Assembly (NCBI GenBank): GCA_026129865.1
Contig: JAHCHG010000006.1
Coordinates: 229,888 to 293,887 of the forward strand
Source: Pyrinomonadaceae bacterium
GTDB taxonomy: Bacteria; Acidobacteriota; Blastocatellia; Pyrinomonadales; Pyrinomonadaceae
Direction: 5' to 3'
Length of the DNA stretch: 64,000 bases
Each line of letters opens with the position of its first letter. The stretch's first letter is position 1. Position numbers and translations under genes: made by a program. The notes under the pieces were generated by a model, which ran no database searches, was not told the origin of the DNA, and saw only the letters and a program-made list of their open reading frames with translations. Of this stretch, positions 7,584 through 16,107 are shown in pieces.

Positions 7584-9667
7584 ATGTACGCTTCGACCGT
7601 TTTCATCAAGGTTTCCGGTCCGAACGGCTTGGTAATATAACCGGTGGTTCCAGCCATACGACCGCGAACCTTGTCGAAAAATCCGTCTTTTCCTGAGATC
7701 ATTACGACCGGAACGTCCTTTGTCGCTTCGTTTCCGCGGATCAATTTACATACCTGATAACCGTCCATGCGCGGCATTGTGATGTCAAGCAGGATCAGAT
7801 CCGGAATGCTTTCATTGATCTTCTCAAGAGCATCCATTCCGTCGACCGCGCAGATCACGTCCAGCCCGCATTTTTCAAGCTTGCCGGAAACAAGTTTTCT
7901 AACCGTCGCGCTGTCGTCGACAACTAAGATAGTCTTATTTTCCGGGATTGAAATTGTCTGCGTATCTTTCGATTCGATCTCGGAAAGCCGGATCGCGAGC
8001 GAATTTACGTGCGAACTAAGAACGACGTCGTTCGGGTCAAGATTCGAAGCTTCCTGAAGAAAATCGAATCCCTTCTTAAACTGTTTCAGATTCAACGCCC
8101 CGATTCCCAGAATCTTCAGCGTTTCGACAGATCTTTCGACACTTGCCGTTTCGGCTTCGAGCCGATCCAGTTTTTCGCTGATGATCTCTTCGTCTGCGTC
8201 CTGATACGCCAGCATCATTTCGACATCGGAGATCGTTGTCATCGCCCGGCAATTGCCGCAGATGATAACGTGCTGGTCATTTTCAACTCCGCAGAAACCG
8301 CATTCGACCATGACTGCCGCCGGTTCGGAATTGTCTTCGGCGCCGCCGAGTATTGCGTCCGGCAGCGGGATCGGTTCCGGAGCTTCCGGTTCTTCTTCCA
8401 TTACCTCGACCGGCGCGGGTTCGGCTTCTTCGGTTTCTGCAAAAACTGCTTCTTCGACCTCGGTTTCTTCGAAATACTGATTTTGTTCTGCTTCGAACGA
8501 CTGCGATTGTTCGATCACCGTTTCGTATGACGGCACATCGAATTGAGAATAATCTGCAAGCGGTTCGGACGGAGCTTCAATGCCATTCTGGATTTCCTCA
8601 AAAACTTCGCTGTCAGCCTCAGCTTCGACGGTTTCTTCAACTTCTTCAACCGGTTCGTCGACTGTTACAGCTTCCGGTTCCGGTACGGCTTCTTCTTCGG
8701 CGACCGTTTCCATTTCTTCGGCGACCGTTTCCGTTTCGGGTTCCGCCGGCGCGTCTGTCAGGTCGAGCAAACTGTTGCTCTCTTCAACCGGTTCGGGTTC
8801 CGGCAACGGCACCATCGGAGCCTCGACGGCTTTCGATTCAGCCGGATTCGGCATTGTAAATTCCAGCACGCTGCGCAGAGCTTCGAGTGCTTTCACCGCA
8901 TTGCCATGATCGGGTTCGATCTCGACAGCTTTTTCAAGCGATGAAACCTTTTCCGCAAACGAATCCGTCAAATGAGCTTTCAGAACCCATGCATCAGCGA
9001 TATCGGTTGACGATTTCATCAATTCGGCAAGCATTTTGGATGCTTTGTCAGGATTGCCGCCGACAGCTTCTTCCTGAGCCGCGCGAAGTTTTGCAGCGGA
9101 CATTTCACTCATTATCGCCTTAAGCGATTCTTTCGCAGTTTCGTTTTCCGGATTGAGTTTTAAGACCTTGTGAAGATGAGATTTCTTTTCGTCGACAGAT
9201 TCCGAGATCGATGCCAGCCAGAGCCAAGCCATTTCGTTCTTGTCGTCATGAACGATCGCCTGAAGAAAGCATTGCTTCGCGAAATCGGCTTGTGAGTTTT
9301 TCGAAGCTTCAATACCGCGTTGAACAAATGTTTTCGACAAGAGTGCCTTCGTCGATTTTTCCCATTCAAGTGCACGCTCGTTTGTCGGATTGATGCGCAG
9401 AACATTGTTAAGAAATATCAATAATTCTTCCGGATACTCGCTTATCGACGCGAGCCAAAGCCACGCATTTTCATTTTTCGGTTCGAGTTCCGTCGCCTGC
9501 ATGAGCAGATTTCGCGCTTCGGACCGATTTCCTTCCTGAGCAGACTTGATGCCTTTTCTAAGCAAATCGCCAACTTCCGACGATCCGTTTGCCGAATGTA
9601 CGTCGCTTGAAAGTTCCGGATTGTTCATTAACTTTGACGAAGAATCGTTTTCCATTTGTAGTTTCAT
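7577..9667 (-). CDS. TPR / zinc-ribbon / response-regulator protein, first gene of the chemosensory operon
   Basis: This 696-residue protein starts with TPR-like repeats (about 35-270; the unit WLWLASISE recurs twice). A long Glu/Pro/Val-rich acidic linker (about 275-450) follows, then a zinc ribbon with CGFCG and CGNC pairs, another short TPR unit, and a receiver at 577-696. The receiver has Asp584/585, acceptor Asp628 in LLDITMP, Ser658 and Lys680 in TKPF, so it should accept phosphate. It probably takes the CheY/PilG output role of the operon and uses its TPR part to bind motility or pilus machinery. The acidic linker is compositionally extreme. No DNA-binding or enzymatic output domain is visible. 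Confidence 0.85.
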   Translation of the reverse strand: MKLQMENDSSSKLMNNPELSSDVHSANGSSEVGDLLRKGIKSAQEGNRSEARNLLMQATELEPKNENAWLWLASISEYPEELLIFLNNVLRINPTNERALEWEKSTKALLSKTFVQRGIEASKNSQADFAKQCFLQAIVHDDKNEMAWLWLASISESVDEKKSHLHKVLKLNPENETAKESLKAIMSEMSAAKLRAAQEEAVGGNPDKASKMLAELMKSSTDIADAWVLKAHLTDSFAEKVSSLEKAVEIEPDHGNAVKALEALRSVLEFTMPNPAESKAVEAPMVPLPEPEPVEESNSLLDLTDAPAEPETETVAEEMETVAEEEAVPEPEAVTVDEPVEEVEETVEAEADSEVFEEIQNGIEAPSEPLADYSQFDVPSYETVIEQSQSFEAEQNQYFEETEVEEAVFAETEEAEPAPVEVMEEEPEAPEPIPLPDAILGGAEDNSEPAAVMVECGFCGVENDQHVIICGNCRAMTTISDVEMMLAYQDADEEIISEKLDRLEAETASVERSVETLKILGIGALNLKQFKKGFDFLQEASNLDPNDVVLSSHVNSLAIRLSEIESKDTQTISIPENKTILVVDDSATVRKLVSGKLEKCGLDVICAVDGMDALEKINESIPDLILLDITMPRMDGYQVCKLIRGNEATKDVPVVMISGKDGFFDKVRGRMAGTTGYITKPFGPETLMKTVEAYIE

Positions 9668-9744
9668 ATTTTCTGCGGAATGAAATTTCTAAATTTTGGG
9701 GTGTTTGAGATTCGTGATTAAGGGGCACGCCCGGGTAAGATTTA

Positions 9745-9760
9745 AGCAAAACAGGTGCCA
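9745..9760 (-). promoter_or_regulatory. Sigma-54 (RpoN) promoter, proximal
   Basis: Read on the minus strand the site is TGGCAC-CTGTT-TTGCT, a full match to the -24/-12 consensus with GG and GC separated by exactly 10 bases. Expected initiation near 9733 gives a leader of about 65 bases before the TPR-receiver start at 9667. Transcription would depend on an enhancer-binding AAA+ activator, which is not in the window. Confidence 0.72.
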
Positions 9761-10031
9761 TCCCTGACCGGCGACCCGAAACAGTCGAGCAATACTGCTA
9801 AACAGCAGCAAATGCAGGATAAACGCGGCGTTTCCGCCTGTTTCAGAGACTCCGGTTTTTGAGATCAAATTCATCAGCGTGACAAAAAGTGGCATCCGAA
9901 AAATGACAAAAATTTGTATTTTCCGGCGGATCGAACAAGCGGTTCGCCGCCAAAAAAGGATCAGTAGTGAGGTAATATCGGAAGATCAAGGGAGTCGAGA
10001 CCGGTCTTTTGACCTGTCCGAATTTCCACGA

Positions 10032-10047
10032 AGCAAAAACGGTGCCA
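10032..10047 (-). promoter_or_regulatory. Sigma-54 (RpoN) promoter, distal
   Basis: On the minus strand the site is TGGCAC-CGTTT-TTGCT, again a full -24/-12 match with correct spacing, 287 bp upstream of the proximal one and pointing the same way. It would give a leader of about 350 bases. It may be a second promoter or a decoy/regulatory sigma-54 site. Confidence 0.62.
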
Positions 10048-10109
10048 CTTTTAATGTTTTGATCCGCTCCCATTGACGGATCGAAGCTATGCGATAAGAA
10101 TAATTTTAT

Positions 10110-11024
10110 ATGGAATATGATGTTGTCATCGTTGGCGGCGGTCCCGCGGGAATGTCGGCGGCTCTCTGGTGCCATGATCTCGGAATGAACGCGGCATTGC
10201 TCGAAGCTGAAAAAGAGTTTGGCGGACAGCTTCTTCGAACGTATAACCCTGTCGAGAATCACCTTGGAAAACGTGCGGAAAACGGCGTCGAACTTCGGGA
10301 CCGTTTTGCCGAACAGATAGAAGATCGCAAATTTGCGCGAATCTTTCAGGCTTCGGTCGAGTCGATCGATCCGGCAAATTTATCTGTAAAGTTGGCTGAC
10401 GGCAGAAATTTTTTCGGGAAAAGAATCATCATAGCTGCGGGTGTCGGCAGGCGAAAGCTGGGCGTGCCCGGCGAAATCGATTTTGCCGGAAAAGGAATGC
10501 TCGTTTCCGGAAAGCTGGACGCGGATAAGGCTGCGGGAAAGATCGCTGCAGTCGTCGGCGGCGGCGATGCGGCGATCGAAAATGCTCTTATACTTTCGGA
10601 ACACGCAGAAAAGGTCTTTTTGATCCATAGACGAAAGGAACTTTCGGCGCGCCCGGAATTTCTAAAACGTTTGCGGACGTCCGTGAATATCGTTCCTGTT
10701 TTTGACGCAGTCGTGAAGCGCATCGGCGGTGTAACAAAAATAGAATCGATCGATCTTGAGCACACAGAAACCGGTGAACTTCGCCGATTGATGATCGACG
10801 TTTGTTTGGTCAGGATCGGCGTGGAACCGAATTCCGGATTTCTTAAAGACACGGTACAACTTGACGAAAACGGTTATGTTCTCGTTAACCGTCTCTGCCA
10901 GAGTTCGGTGCCTGAAATCTTTGCGATCGGAGATATCGCGAATCCGATCTCGCCGACCGTTAGCACTGCTGTCGGTATGGGTGCTACTGCCGCAAAAGCT
11001 GTCCGCTGGTCGTTAAGTGATTAA
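10110..11024 (+). CDS. Thioredoxin-reductase-like FAD/NAD(P) oxidoreductase lacking CxxC
   Basis: The 304-residue protein has the class II pyridine nucleotide-disulfide reductase layout. An FAD-binding Rossmann motif VGGGPAGMSAA sits near the N-terminus, GGQL follows, an inserted NAD(P) domain carries VVGGGDAAIENA and HRRKELSARPEF, and the FAD domain closes with FAIGDIANP. Where thioredoxin reductases carry the redox CxxC after the NADP motif region, this protein has GKGMLVSGKLDAD with no cysteine, so it cannot reduce thioredoxin by the usual route. A ferredoxin/flavodoxin-NADP reductase role is one known alternative for such proteins; the substrate cannot be told from sequence. It starts at ATG without a clear ribosome site and stands alone. 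Confidence 0.82.
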   Translation: MEYDVVIVGGGPAGMSAALWCHDLGMNAALLEAEKEFGGQLLRTYNPVENHLGKRAENGVELRDRFAEQIEDRKFARIFQASVESIDPANLSVKLADGRNFFGKRIIIAAGVGRRKLGVPGEIDFAGKGMLVSGKLDADKAAGKIAAVVGGGDAAIENALILSEHAEKVFLIHRRKELSARPEFLKRLRTSVNIVPVFDAVVKRIGGVTKIESIDLEHTETGELRRLMIDVCLVRIGVEPNSGFLKDTVQLDENGYVLVNRLCQSSVPEIFAIGDIANPISPTVSTAVGMGATAAKAVRWSLSD

Positions 11025-11025
11025 C

Positions 11026-11036
11026 TGTGCTATAAT
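11026..11036 (+). promoter_or_regulatory. Possible extended -10 promoter for the TonB receptor
   Basis: TGTGCTATAAT is an extended -10 box (TGC-TATAAT) located just after the flavoprotein stop codon. No good -35 box is seen. It would give a leader of about 210 bases before the receptor start, so a nearer promoter is also possible. An almost identical GTGCTATAATT occurs before sucD. Confidence 0.4.
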
Positions 11037-11254
11037 TACCGCGTTTTCAACCATAAATCTGAATTTTATTCATAGAAATGAGCAGCCATTGCCGGTTTTC
11101 TAACTGGCAGGCTGTGATCTTACCAAGTATTTTTCGAGGTTTCGGGTCGTTTGACCTGAACGGAACGGAAAATGCGTCGAAAACTTTAATATCTGATCAG
11201 TGCTGACTTAAAGGTCATTATTTTCTATTTCAAAAACAAGCTAAAGGAGGCACT

Positions 11255-14200
11255 ATGAATTTAAATCCACTAAGGGCAAGGGTTTCGATTTCCTTGATGG
11301 CATTAATACTGTCGGTTTTCGCCGTCGGAACAGCCAATGCCCAGTCGGGTATTTCGAGGATAATTGGAACCGTTACCGATCAAGCCGGCGCGTCTGTTCC
11401 GGGAGCAACCGTCGAACTGACCAACCCGAGCACCGGTTTTAAAAGAACGGTTATCTCGGGCGATGACGGAAGTTACAGTTTTCCAGGGCTTTCGCCCGCT
11501 ACCTACCGCATCGAAGTAACCGCGCCGAACTTTAAGAAAGCAGTTGTGCGCGAGGCTTCAGCGCTCGTCGATAACACGTTGACCTTAAATGTCGCGCTTC
11601 AGCCGGGGGAAGTAACTGCAATTGTTGAAGTTACGGCGAACAACATTGAAGCTGTCATTAACACGCAGGATGCAACGATCGGAAATAATTTCACTCCGGA
11701 ACAGATCACGCAGCTTCCGACCGATCTTCGCCGAGTAAATGACCTGCTTGCATTGCAGCCGGGCGTTACGCGCGACGGTTATGTTGCCGGCGGTCGCAGC
11801 GATCAGGCGAATATTACGCTTGACGGTATCGACATCAATGACCAGCAGACCGGTGGTCGATCGGGACAGTTCGATACTTCTCAGGGATCAGCGCTTCGCG
11901 CAACAACGGAATCTGTTGAGGAATTTAGAATCACAACTACCGGTGCCAATGCAAATCAGGGGCGCTCGTCCGGTGCTCAAATTTCTTTGATCACGAAAAG
12001 CGGAACCAACAATTTCCGCGGCGCAGCATTTTATTTTTATCGCCCGACATTTGGTTCGGCGAACACCTTTTTCCGCAATCTTGCAGGCGTTGAGCGTCCG
12101 AGCCTGGCGAGAAACATTTACGGCGGTGCGATCGGCGGACCGATCAAGAAAGATAAATTCTTCTTTTTCTATTCGTATGAAGGTCAGTATCAAAAAGAAG
12201 ACGCGCAGGTGAATCAGGTTGTTCCCTTGGCGCACATGGGACAGGGTTCGCTGAAGTTCCGTGGAACTGGACCGGCAGGATGTACTGGCGGCAATTGCAC
12301 GCTGACGCAGTCGATCCTTAACAATGTATATAACGAAGTAGGAATTAACCCGGTAGTGGTTGCGCTGTTTGGTGGTGTTACTTCGCGGTATGCTTCAAAC
12401 AATACGATCGTCGGGGACGGTTTGAACACGGGTGGTTTTCTTTTTAATGCTCCGACAATAACAAAAGAAAACACGCATATTGTCAGATTTGACTATAACG
12501 TGACGGACAAACAGCAGTTGTTCTTCCGGGGAAATTATCAGTGGGATAACCAGGCAGGAGCATCTGCATTTCCGGACACTCCGGCAACGTCATCGTGGAG
12601 TCATCCGACGGGTTTTGTTGTGGGACATAACTGGACTATCAGCTCCAATAAGATCAACAACTTCCGGTATGGTTTGACACGCCAGGCGTTCAGCGTTCAG
12701 GGCGATTCGTCGGATCCTTCTATCACATTTCGTTTCGTTTACTCGCCGCTATTTTATGCGCGCACGCTCAGCCGGATAACTCCGGTAACGAACATTACGG
12801 ATGATTTTACCTGGATCAAAGGAAATCACACGATCCAGATCGGCGGAAACGTTAGAATCATTCGCAACCAGCGAACGGATCTCGGAAACGCTTTCGACGA
12901 TGCGGTTACAAATCCTTCGTTCTACAACCTGTCCGGTGCGGTCGTTACAAACGTTTTGACGAATGCCGGTTACAACATTGACGGCGGCGATATTGCGTCC
13001 GTTCAAGCTGCGGCAACCGCGCTTATCGGTCGTTTTTCGCAGTATTCCGGAAACTTTACTTTCGATAAGGACGGATCGGTTTTAGATGCAGGAACTCCAA
13101 CGTTTAGAAATTTCGCAACCGAAGAGTATGACATCTACGGTCAGGACATTTGGAAACTACGACGAAATCTTACATTGACGCTCGGTCTGCGCTACGCGCT
13201 CAGCCGACCGGTTTATGAGAAGAACGGATTTCAGGTTGTTCCCGATGTTCGCTTAGGTACACTTTTCGAGCGCCGTGTTCAGAGCGCGCTCAACGGTGTT
13301 CCGTACAACGAACTCGTCAACTTTGAACTCGCGGGACCTGCGAACAACGGACAGGGTTTTTACAGCATGGACTGGAACAACCTCCAGCCGCGCGCTGCTA
13401 TTGCCTGGTCGCCGAGCTTCAAAGACGGTTTCTGGAACAAATTGCTCGGCGATGAAGGCGATTCGACCTTCCGCGGCGGCTTTTCAATTACCAACGATTA
13501 TTTCGGCGGTCAGCTTGCAGTTTCGTTTGACGGGCTTTCGAGCATCGGATTTACGAGCAGCAATACGATCTCCGCAAATACGTATGACGTAACAAATTGC
13601 GGTTCGACCGGACCGACCGGGCTCCCGCGATGTGCTCCGCCGTTCACCGGATTTAACCAGAATATCCGTGCATTACCGGGAATTCCTGCGCCGACGCAGC
13701 GTTTCAGCACTCCGGCGGATGAAGCAACAAGAATCGAAGTTTCACTCGACGGAAACATCGTTTCTCCGACGCATTACAGTTGGAATGCTTCCTACGGTCG
13801 AAGACTTCCGAAAGGAATGTATTTCGAAGCTTCGTATATTGGACGGAGAGCCCGAAACTTATTCGCCACTCGCGACGTTCTCGCTCTGAATAACTTAAAA
13901 GATCCGGCTTCGGGATTGGATTGGTACACTGCTGCCGGCATGTTGGTCGACGCACGAGATGCAAACATGCCCATTGCGAGCGTTGGAGCGATTCCTTATT
14001 TCGAGAATCTTTTCCCCAATGCCCGAGCTGCACTTTCAGTATTTGGAATTGTAGCAAATAACAACACACAAGCTATTTATGCATTGCTTGCCCGCGACTG
14101 CGCAAACAACGCGCCACGGGATGTAAATGGCATGTGCACTGGAGGAGCATTAGACATTGGGGGCTTCGACATTGCCGATTATACTTTCGTACAACTGATA

Positions 14201-15097
14201 ATCGATGATGCAACTGAGTTTGGACTTCCGGTTAATCCCGGTCTCTACCCGAATATGTTCTTCCATCCGCAATATGCAGCGTTTTCGTCTTATGGAACGA
14301 CGGCGTATTCGAACTATCACGGCGCAACATTTACGCTTCGTCAGCGGCTCGGCGAGACACTCAGCTATGACATCAACTACACGTTCTCAAAATCGCTGGA
14401 CAATGCTTCAGGTCTTCAAACCGGAGGCTCATACGGTTCGCAGTTCATTTTGAATGCATTGCGTCCGGATGATAACTATGCGGCGTCGGATTTTGACACC
14501 AGACATGTTGTGAATTCAAATTTCCTTTTCGACATTCCCATCGGGCGTGGAAAATCGTTCTTTTCGAATATGGGAAGAGTTGCAGACGCGTTTATCGGCG
14601 GATGGGCGCTTAACGGCATCTATCGCTGGAATTCGGGTCAGCCGATTTCTGCACCGTTCGATCAGGCACAATGGGCAACCAATTGGAATGTACAATCGAA
14701 CGGAGTTCGAATTCGACCTGTTAATTTTGGGGTTGTTAGAAACACGCAGAACGTCTTTACGAACCCGCAAGAGGCGTTTCAATCATTCCGAAATGCTCGC
14801 CCCGGAGAAACCGGAGAACGGAACACGTTCCGCCTGCCGGGTTACCAGGTGCTCGACCTTGGATTGTCGAAAACGTTCGATATGCCTTGGAGCGAAGCTC
14901 ACAAGTTCACGTTTAGATTTGAAGTTTTCAACGTAACAAATGTTCAATACTTCAACGCAGGCGGTGCATCACGATCGAGTTACGGACTCCCGCAGGACCC
15001 GTATACCAGACAAGCACCTTCGAATTTCGGTAAACTTTACAACGATATTCAAGGAAATCCGCGACGTATCCAATTCGGTTTCCGTTATTCGTTCTAA
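11255..15097 (+). CDS. Oar-like TonB-dependent outer-membrane receptor
   Basis: This is a 1280-residue outer-membrane protein. A signal peptide (about 1-29, cleaved near TANA|Q) is followed by a carboxypeptidase-regulatory-like Ig fold (about 33-128: GTVTDQAGASVPGATVEL, GSYSFPGLSPATYRI). A plug domain follows (LLALQPGVTRDG, then NITLDGIDIND), and then a large beta-barrel ending in FRYSF, with the terminal aromatic typical of BAM substrates. AAGGAGG at 11244-11250 is a strong ribosome site that fixes the start. Receptors of this type are numerous in Acidobacteriota and probably take up large oligomeric substrates; the ligand here is unknown. No SusD-like partner follows. A hairpin terminator lies 23 bp after the stop. 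Confidence 0.92.
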   Translation: MNLNPLRARVSISLMALILSVFAVGTANAQSGISRIIGTVTDQAGASVPGATVELTNPSTGFKRTVISGDDGSYSFPGLSPATYRIEVTAPNFKKAVVREASALVDNTLTLNVALQPGEVTAIVEVTANNIEAVINTQDATIGNNFTPEQITQLPTDLRRVNDLLALQPGVTRDGYVAGGRSDQANITLDGIDINDQQTGGRSGQFDTSQGSALRATTESVEEFRITTTGANANQGRSSGAQISLITKSGTNNFRGAAFYFYRPTFGSANTFFRNLAGVERPSLARNIYGGAIGGPIKKDKFFFFYSYEGQYQKEDAQVNQVVPLAHMGQGSLKFRGTGPAGCTGGNCTLTQSILNNVYNEVGINPVVVALFGGVTSRYASNNTIVGDGLNTGGFLFNAPTITKENTHIVRFDYNVTDKQQLFFRGNYQWDNQAGASAFPDTPATSSWSHPTGFVVGHNWTISSNKINNFRYGLTRQAFSVQGDSSDPSITFRFVYSPLFYARTLSRITPVTNITDDFTWIKGNHTIQIGGNVRIIRNQRTDLGNAFDDAVTNPSFYNLSGAVVTNVLTNAGYNIDGGDIASVQAAATALIGRFSQYSGNFTFDKDGSVLDAGTPTFRNFATEEYDIYGQDIWKLRRNLTLTLGLRYALSRPVYEKNGFQVVPDVRLGTLFERRVQSALNGVPYNELVNFELAGPANNGQGFYSMDWNNLQPRAAIAWSPSFKDGFWNKLLGDEGDSTFRGGFSITNDYFGGQLAVSFDGLSSIGFTSSNTISANTYDVTNCGSTGPTGLPRCAPPFTGFNQNIRALPGIPAPTQRFSTPADEATRIEVSLDGNIVSPTHYSWNASYGRRLPKGMYFEASYIGRRARNLFATRDVLALNNLKDPASGLDWYTAAGMLVDARDANMPIASVGAIPYFENLFPNARAALSVFGIVANNNTQAIYALLARDCANNAPRDVNGMCTGGALDIGGFDIADYTFVQLIIDDATEFGLPVNPGLYPNMFFHPQYAAFSSYGTTAYSNYHGATFTLRQRLGETLSYDINYTFSKSLDNASGLQTGGSYGSQFILNALRPDDNYAASDFDTRHVVNSNFLFDIPIGRGKSFFSNMGRVADAFIGGWALNGIYRWNSGQPISAPFDQAQWATNWNVQSNGVRIRPVNFGVVRNTQNVFTNPQEAFQSFRNARPGETGERNTFRLPGYQVLDLGLSKTFDMPWSEAHKFTFRFEVFNVTNVQYFNAGGASRSSYGLPQDPYTRQAPSNFGKLYNDIQGNPRRIQFGFRYSF

Positions 15098-15120
15098 AGA
15101 CGAACTCGGAAGTTAAACTC

Positions 15121-15157
15121 AAAAAAGGTCAGAGCCGTTCCGGCTTTGACCTTTTTT
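15121..15157. terminator. Bidirectional terminator between convergent genes
   Basis: AAAAAAGGTCAGAGCCG and CGGCTTTGACCTTTTTT form an 11-base GC-containing stem with one wobble and are flanked by A and T tracts. It can stop transcription from the receptor gene and from the convergent phosphatase gene. Confidence 0.85.
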
Positions 15158-15174
15158 GCTTGATCGGGACTTAA

Positions 15175-15828
15175 TTATTTCGCAGCGAAGGCGTCGTTTC
15201 CGGAAATCTCGGTTAGGTGGCGCGTGTCGTTTATCGCCATCGCGCGGATGTTCTTTCTGCCGCGGATCTCGAAGCGGTTGACGCCGCAGTTTGAAGTCAC
15301 AAGCCACGGTGTCGTTTGAGTCTTTCGATGGATCGCGCCGAGAAGATGCAGCGTCATAAAACAGATCGTTCCGGTATGGGAAAAAATGACTATCTTTTCA
15401 CCGCGATGAATTCGCAGGATCTCGTGAAGCGCACCGGTTGTTCGTCTAAGCAGCTGGCGGTAACTTTCGCCGCCGGTAATAACATGCGCGATGTCCCGTT
15501 TTACCAGCGCGTAATAGTCGTTCGGATACTTTTCTTTTGATTCGTCGAATGTTAAGCCTTCTAAAACTCCTATCTTGCGTTCGCGAAACGCGGTCGTTTT
15601 TATGATCGGAATATCGAGAAGTTCTGCGAGAGGTTCCGCTGTTTGAACGGCTCGGCTAAGATCGCTGGAATAGATCGCCGAGATGTTCTCGCGGGCGAAA
15701 TGCTCTGCTGTCATCTGCGCCTGCTTTTTACCGAGCTCGGACAAAGGAGTCGGCGAATGCCCGCCGAAACGCCCCTCGGCATTCCCGGCAGATTGTCCGT
15801 GCCTGATCAGATAAAGTCGCGTTACCAT
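15175..15828 (-). CDS. Histidine phosphatase family protein (phosphoglycerate-mutase-like)
   Basis: The protein has 217 residues. The catalytic LIRHGQ motif gives Arg9-His10-Gly11, followed by Arg59, the acid residue Glu83 and the second histidine His151 in FSHTG, so the whole active site is present. The PLSELGKKQA segment matches the PLTxxGxxQA motif of this family. Members include cofactor-dependent mutases, alpha-ribazole phosphatases and broad phosphatases; the length and motifs fit a phosphatase, but the substrate is not predictable. It lies downstream of prfA on the same strand, separated by 279 bases that carry inverted 9-bp repeat arrays. No ribosome site is visible before the ATG. 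Confidence 0.85.
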   Translation of the reverse strand: MVTRLYLIRHGQSAGNAEGRFGGHSPTPLSELGKKQAQMTAEHFARENISAIYSSDLSRAVQTAEPLAELLDIPIIKTTAFRERKIGVLEGLTFDESKEKYPNDYYALVKRDIAHVITGGESYRQLLRRTTGALHEILRIHRGEKIVIFSHTGTICFMTLHLLGAIHRKTQTTPWLVTSNCGVNRFEIRGRKNIRAMAINDTRHLTEISGNDAFAAK

Positions 15829-15833
15829 ATATT

Positions 15834-15903
15834 TAGTCTCGTGAGTCTAGTGAGTCTAGTGAGTCTAGCGAGTCGAGCGAGTCTACTGAGTCTCACGAGT
15901 CTC
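15834..15903. repeat. 9-bp tandem repeat array A (TAGTGAGTC units)
   Basis: GAGTC recurs seven times with exact 9-bp spacing at 15843, 15852, 15861, 15870, 15879, 15888 and 15897. The consensus unit is G(T/C)GAGTCTA. The array starts only a few bases upstream of the minus-strand phosphatase start at 15828. It is the inverted partner of the array at 16003-16107. Confidence 0.85.
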
Positions 15904-16002
15904 TGTTTCAAATCGCGTCCAATGTAAACAATTCGGAGAACTTTGAATTCTCACTGAATTATGGAATCTTCAAACTCGGAGCTTCGCAATTGGTAAATCA
16001 AA

Positions 16003-16107
16003 AACTCGTACAACCTAAATGACTCGAAAAACTCGAATGACTCACTAGACTCGTTAGACTCGCCAGACTCACTAGACTCGCTAGACTCACCAGACTCGTA
16101 AGACTCA
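16003..16107. repeat. 9-bp tandem repeat array B, inverted relative to array A
   Basis: A 9-bp register runs from 16003 to 16107. GACTC occurs at 16021, 16039, 16048, 16057, 16066, 16075, 16084, 16093 and 16102, with unit GACTC(A/G)CTA, the reverse complement of array A. The units at 16003, 16012 and 16030 are degenerate. On the minus strand the array begins directly at the prfA stop codon (16108-16110). Arrays A and B could pair into a long imperfect hairpin around about 100 bases that hold no evident gene. Confidence 0.85.

Larger units (their letters stand above)
9668..10109. other. Divergent regulatory region between the chemosensory operon and the flavoprotein gene
   Basis: No gene is supported in these 442 bases. 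They hold two sigma-54 promoter matches directed at the minus-strand operon (annotated separately). A 10-bp inverted repeat AAAAGTGGCA (9885-9894) / TGCCACTTTT (10043-10052) includes the -24 element of the distal one. An imperfect GGCGG...CCGCC hairpin lies near 9925-9955. The length leaves room for an enhancer-binding protein. Confidence 0.55.

Noticed and set aside
9891..9906. Plus-strand sigma-54-like site before the flavoprotein gene
   Set aside because: TGGCAT is followed at the right distance by GA instead of GC, so the -12 element is missing. Only the two minus-strand sites are kept.
15834..16107. Possible CRISPR array
   Set aside because: The unit is 9 bp with no unique spacers; all positions vary only slightly. 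This is a simple tandem repeat, not repeat-spacer structure.
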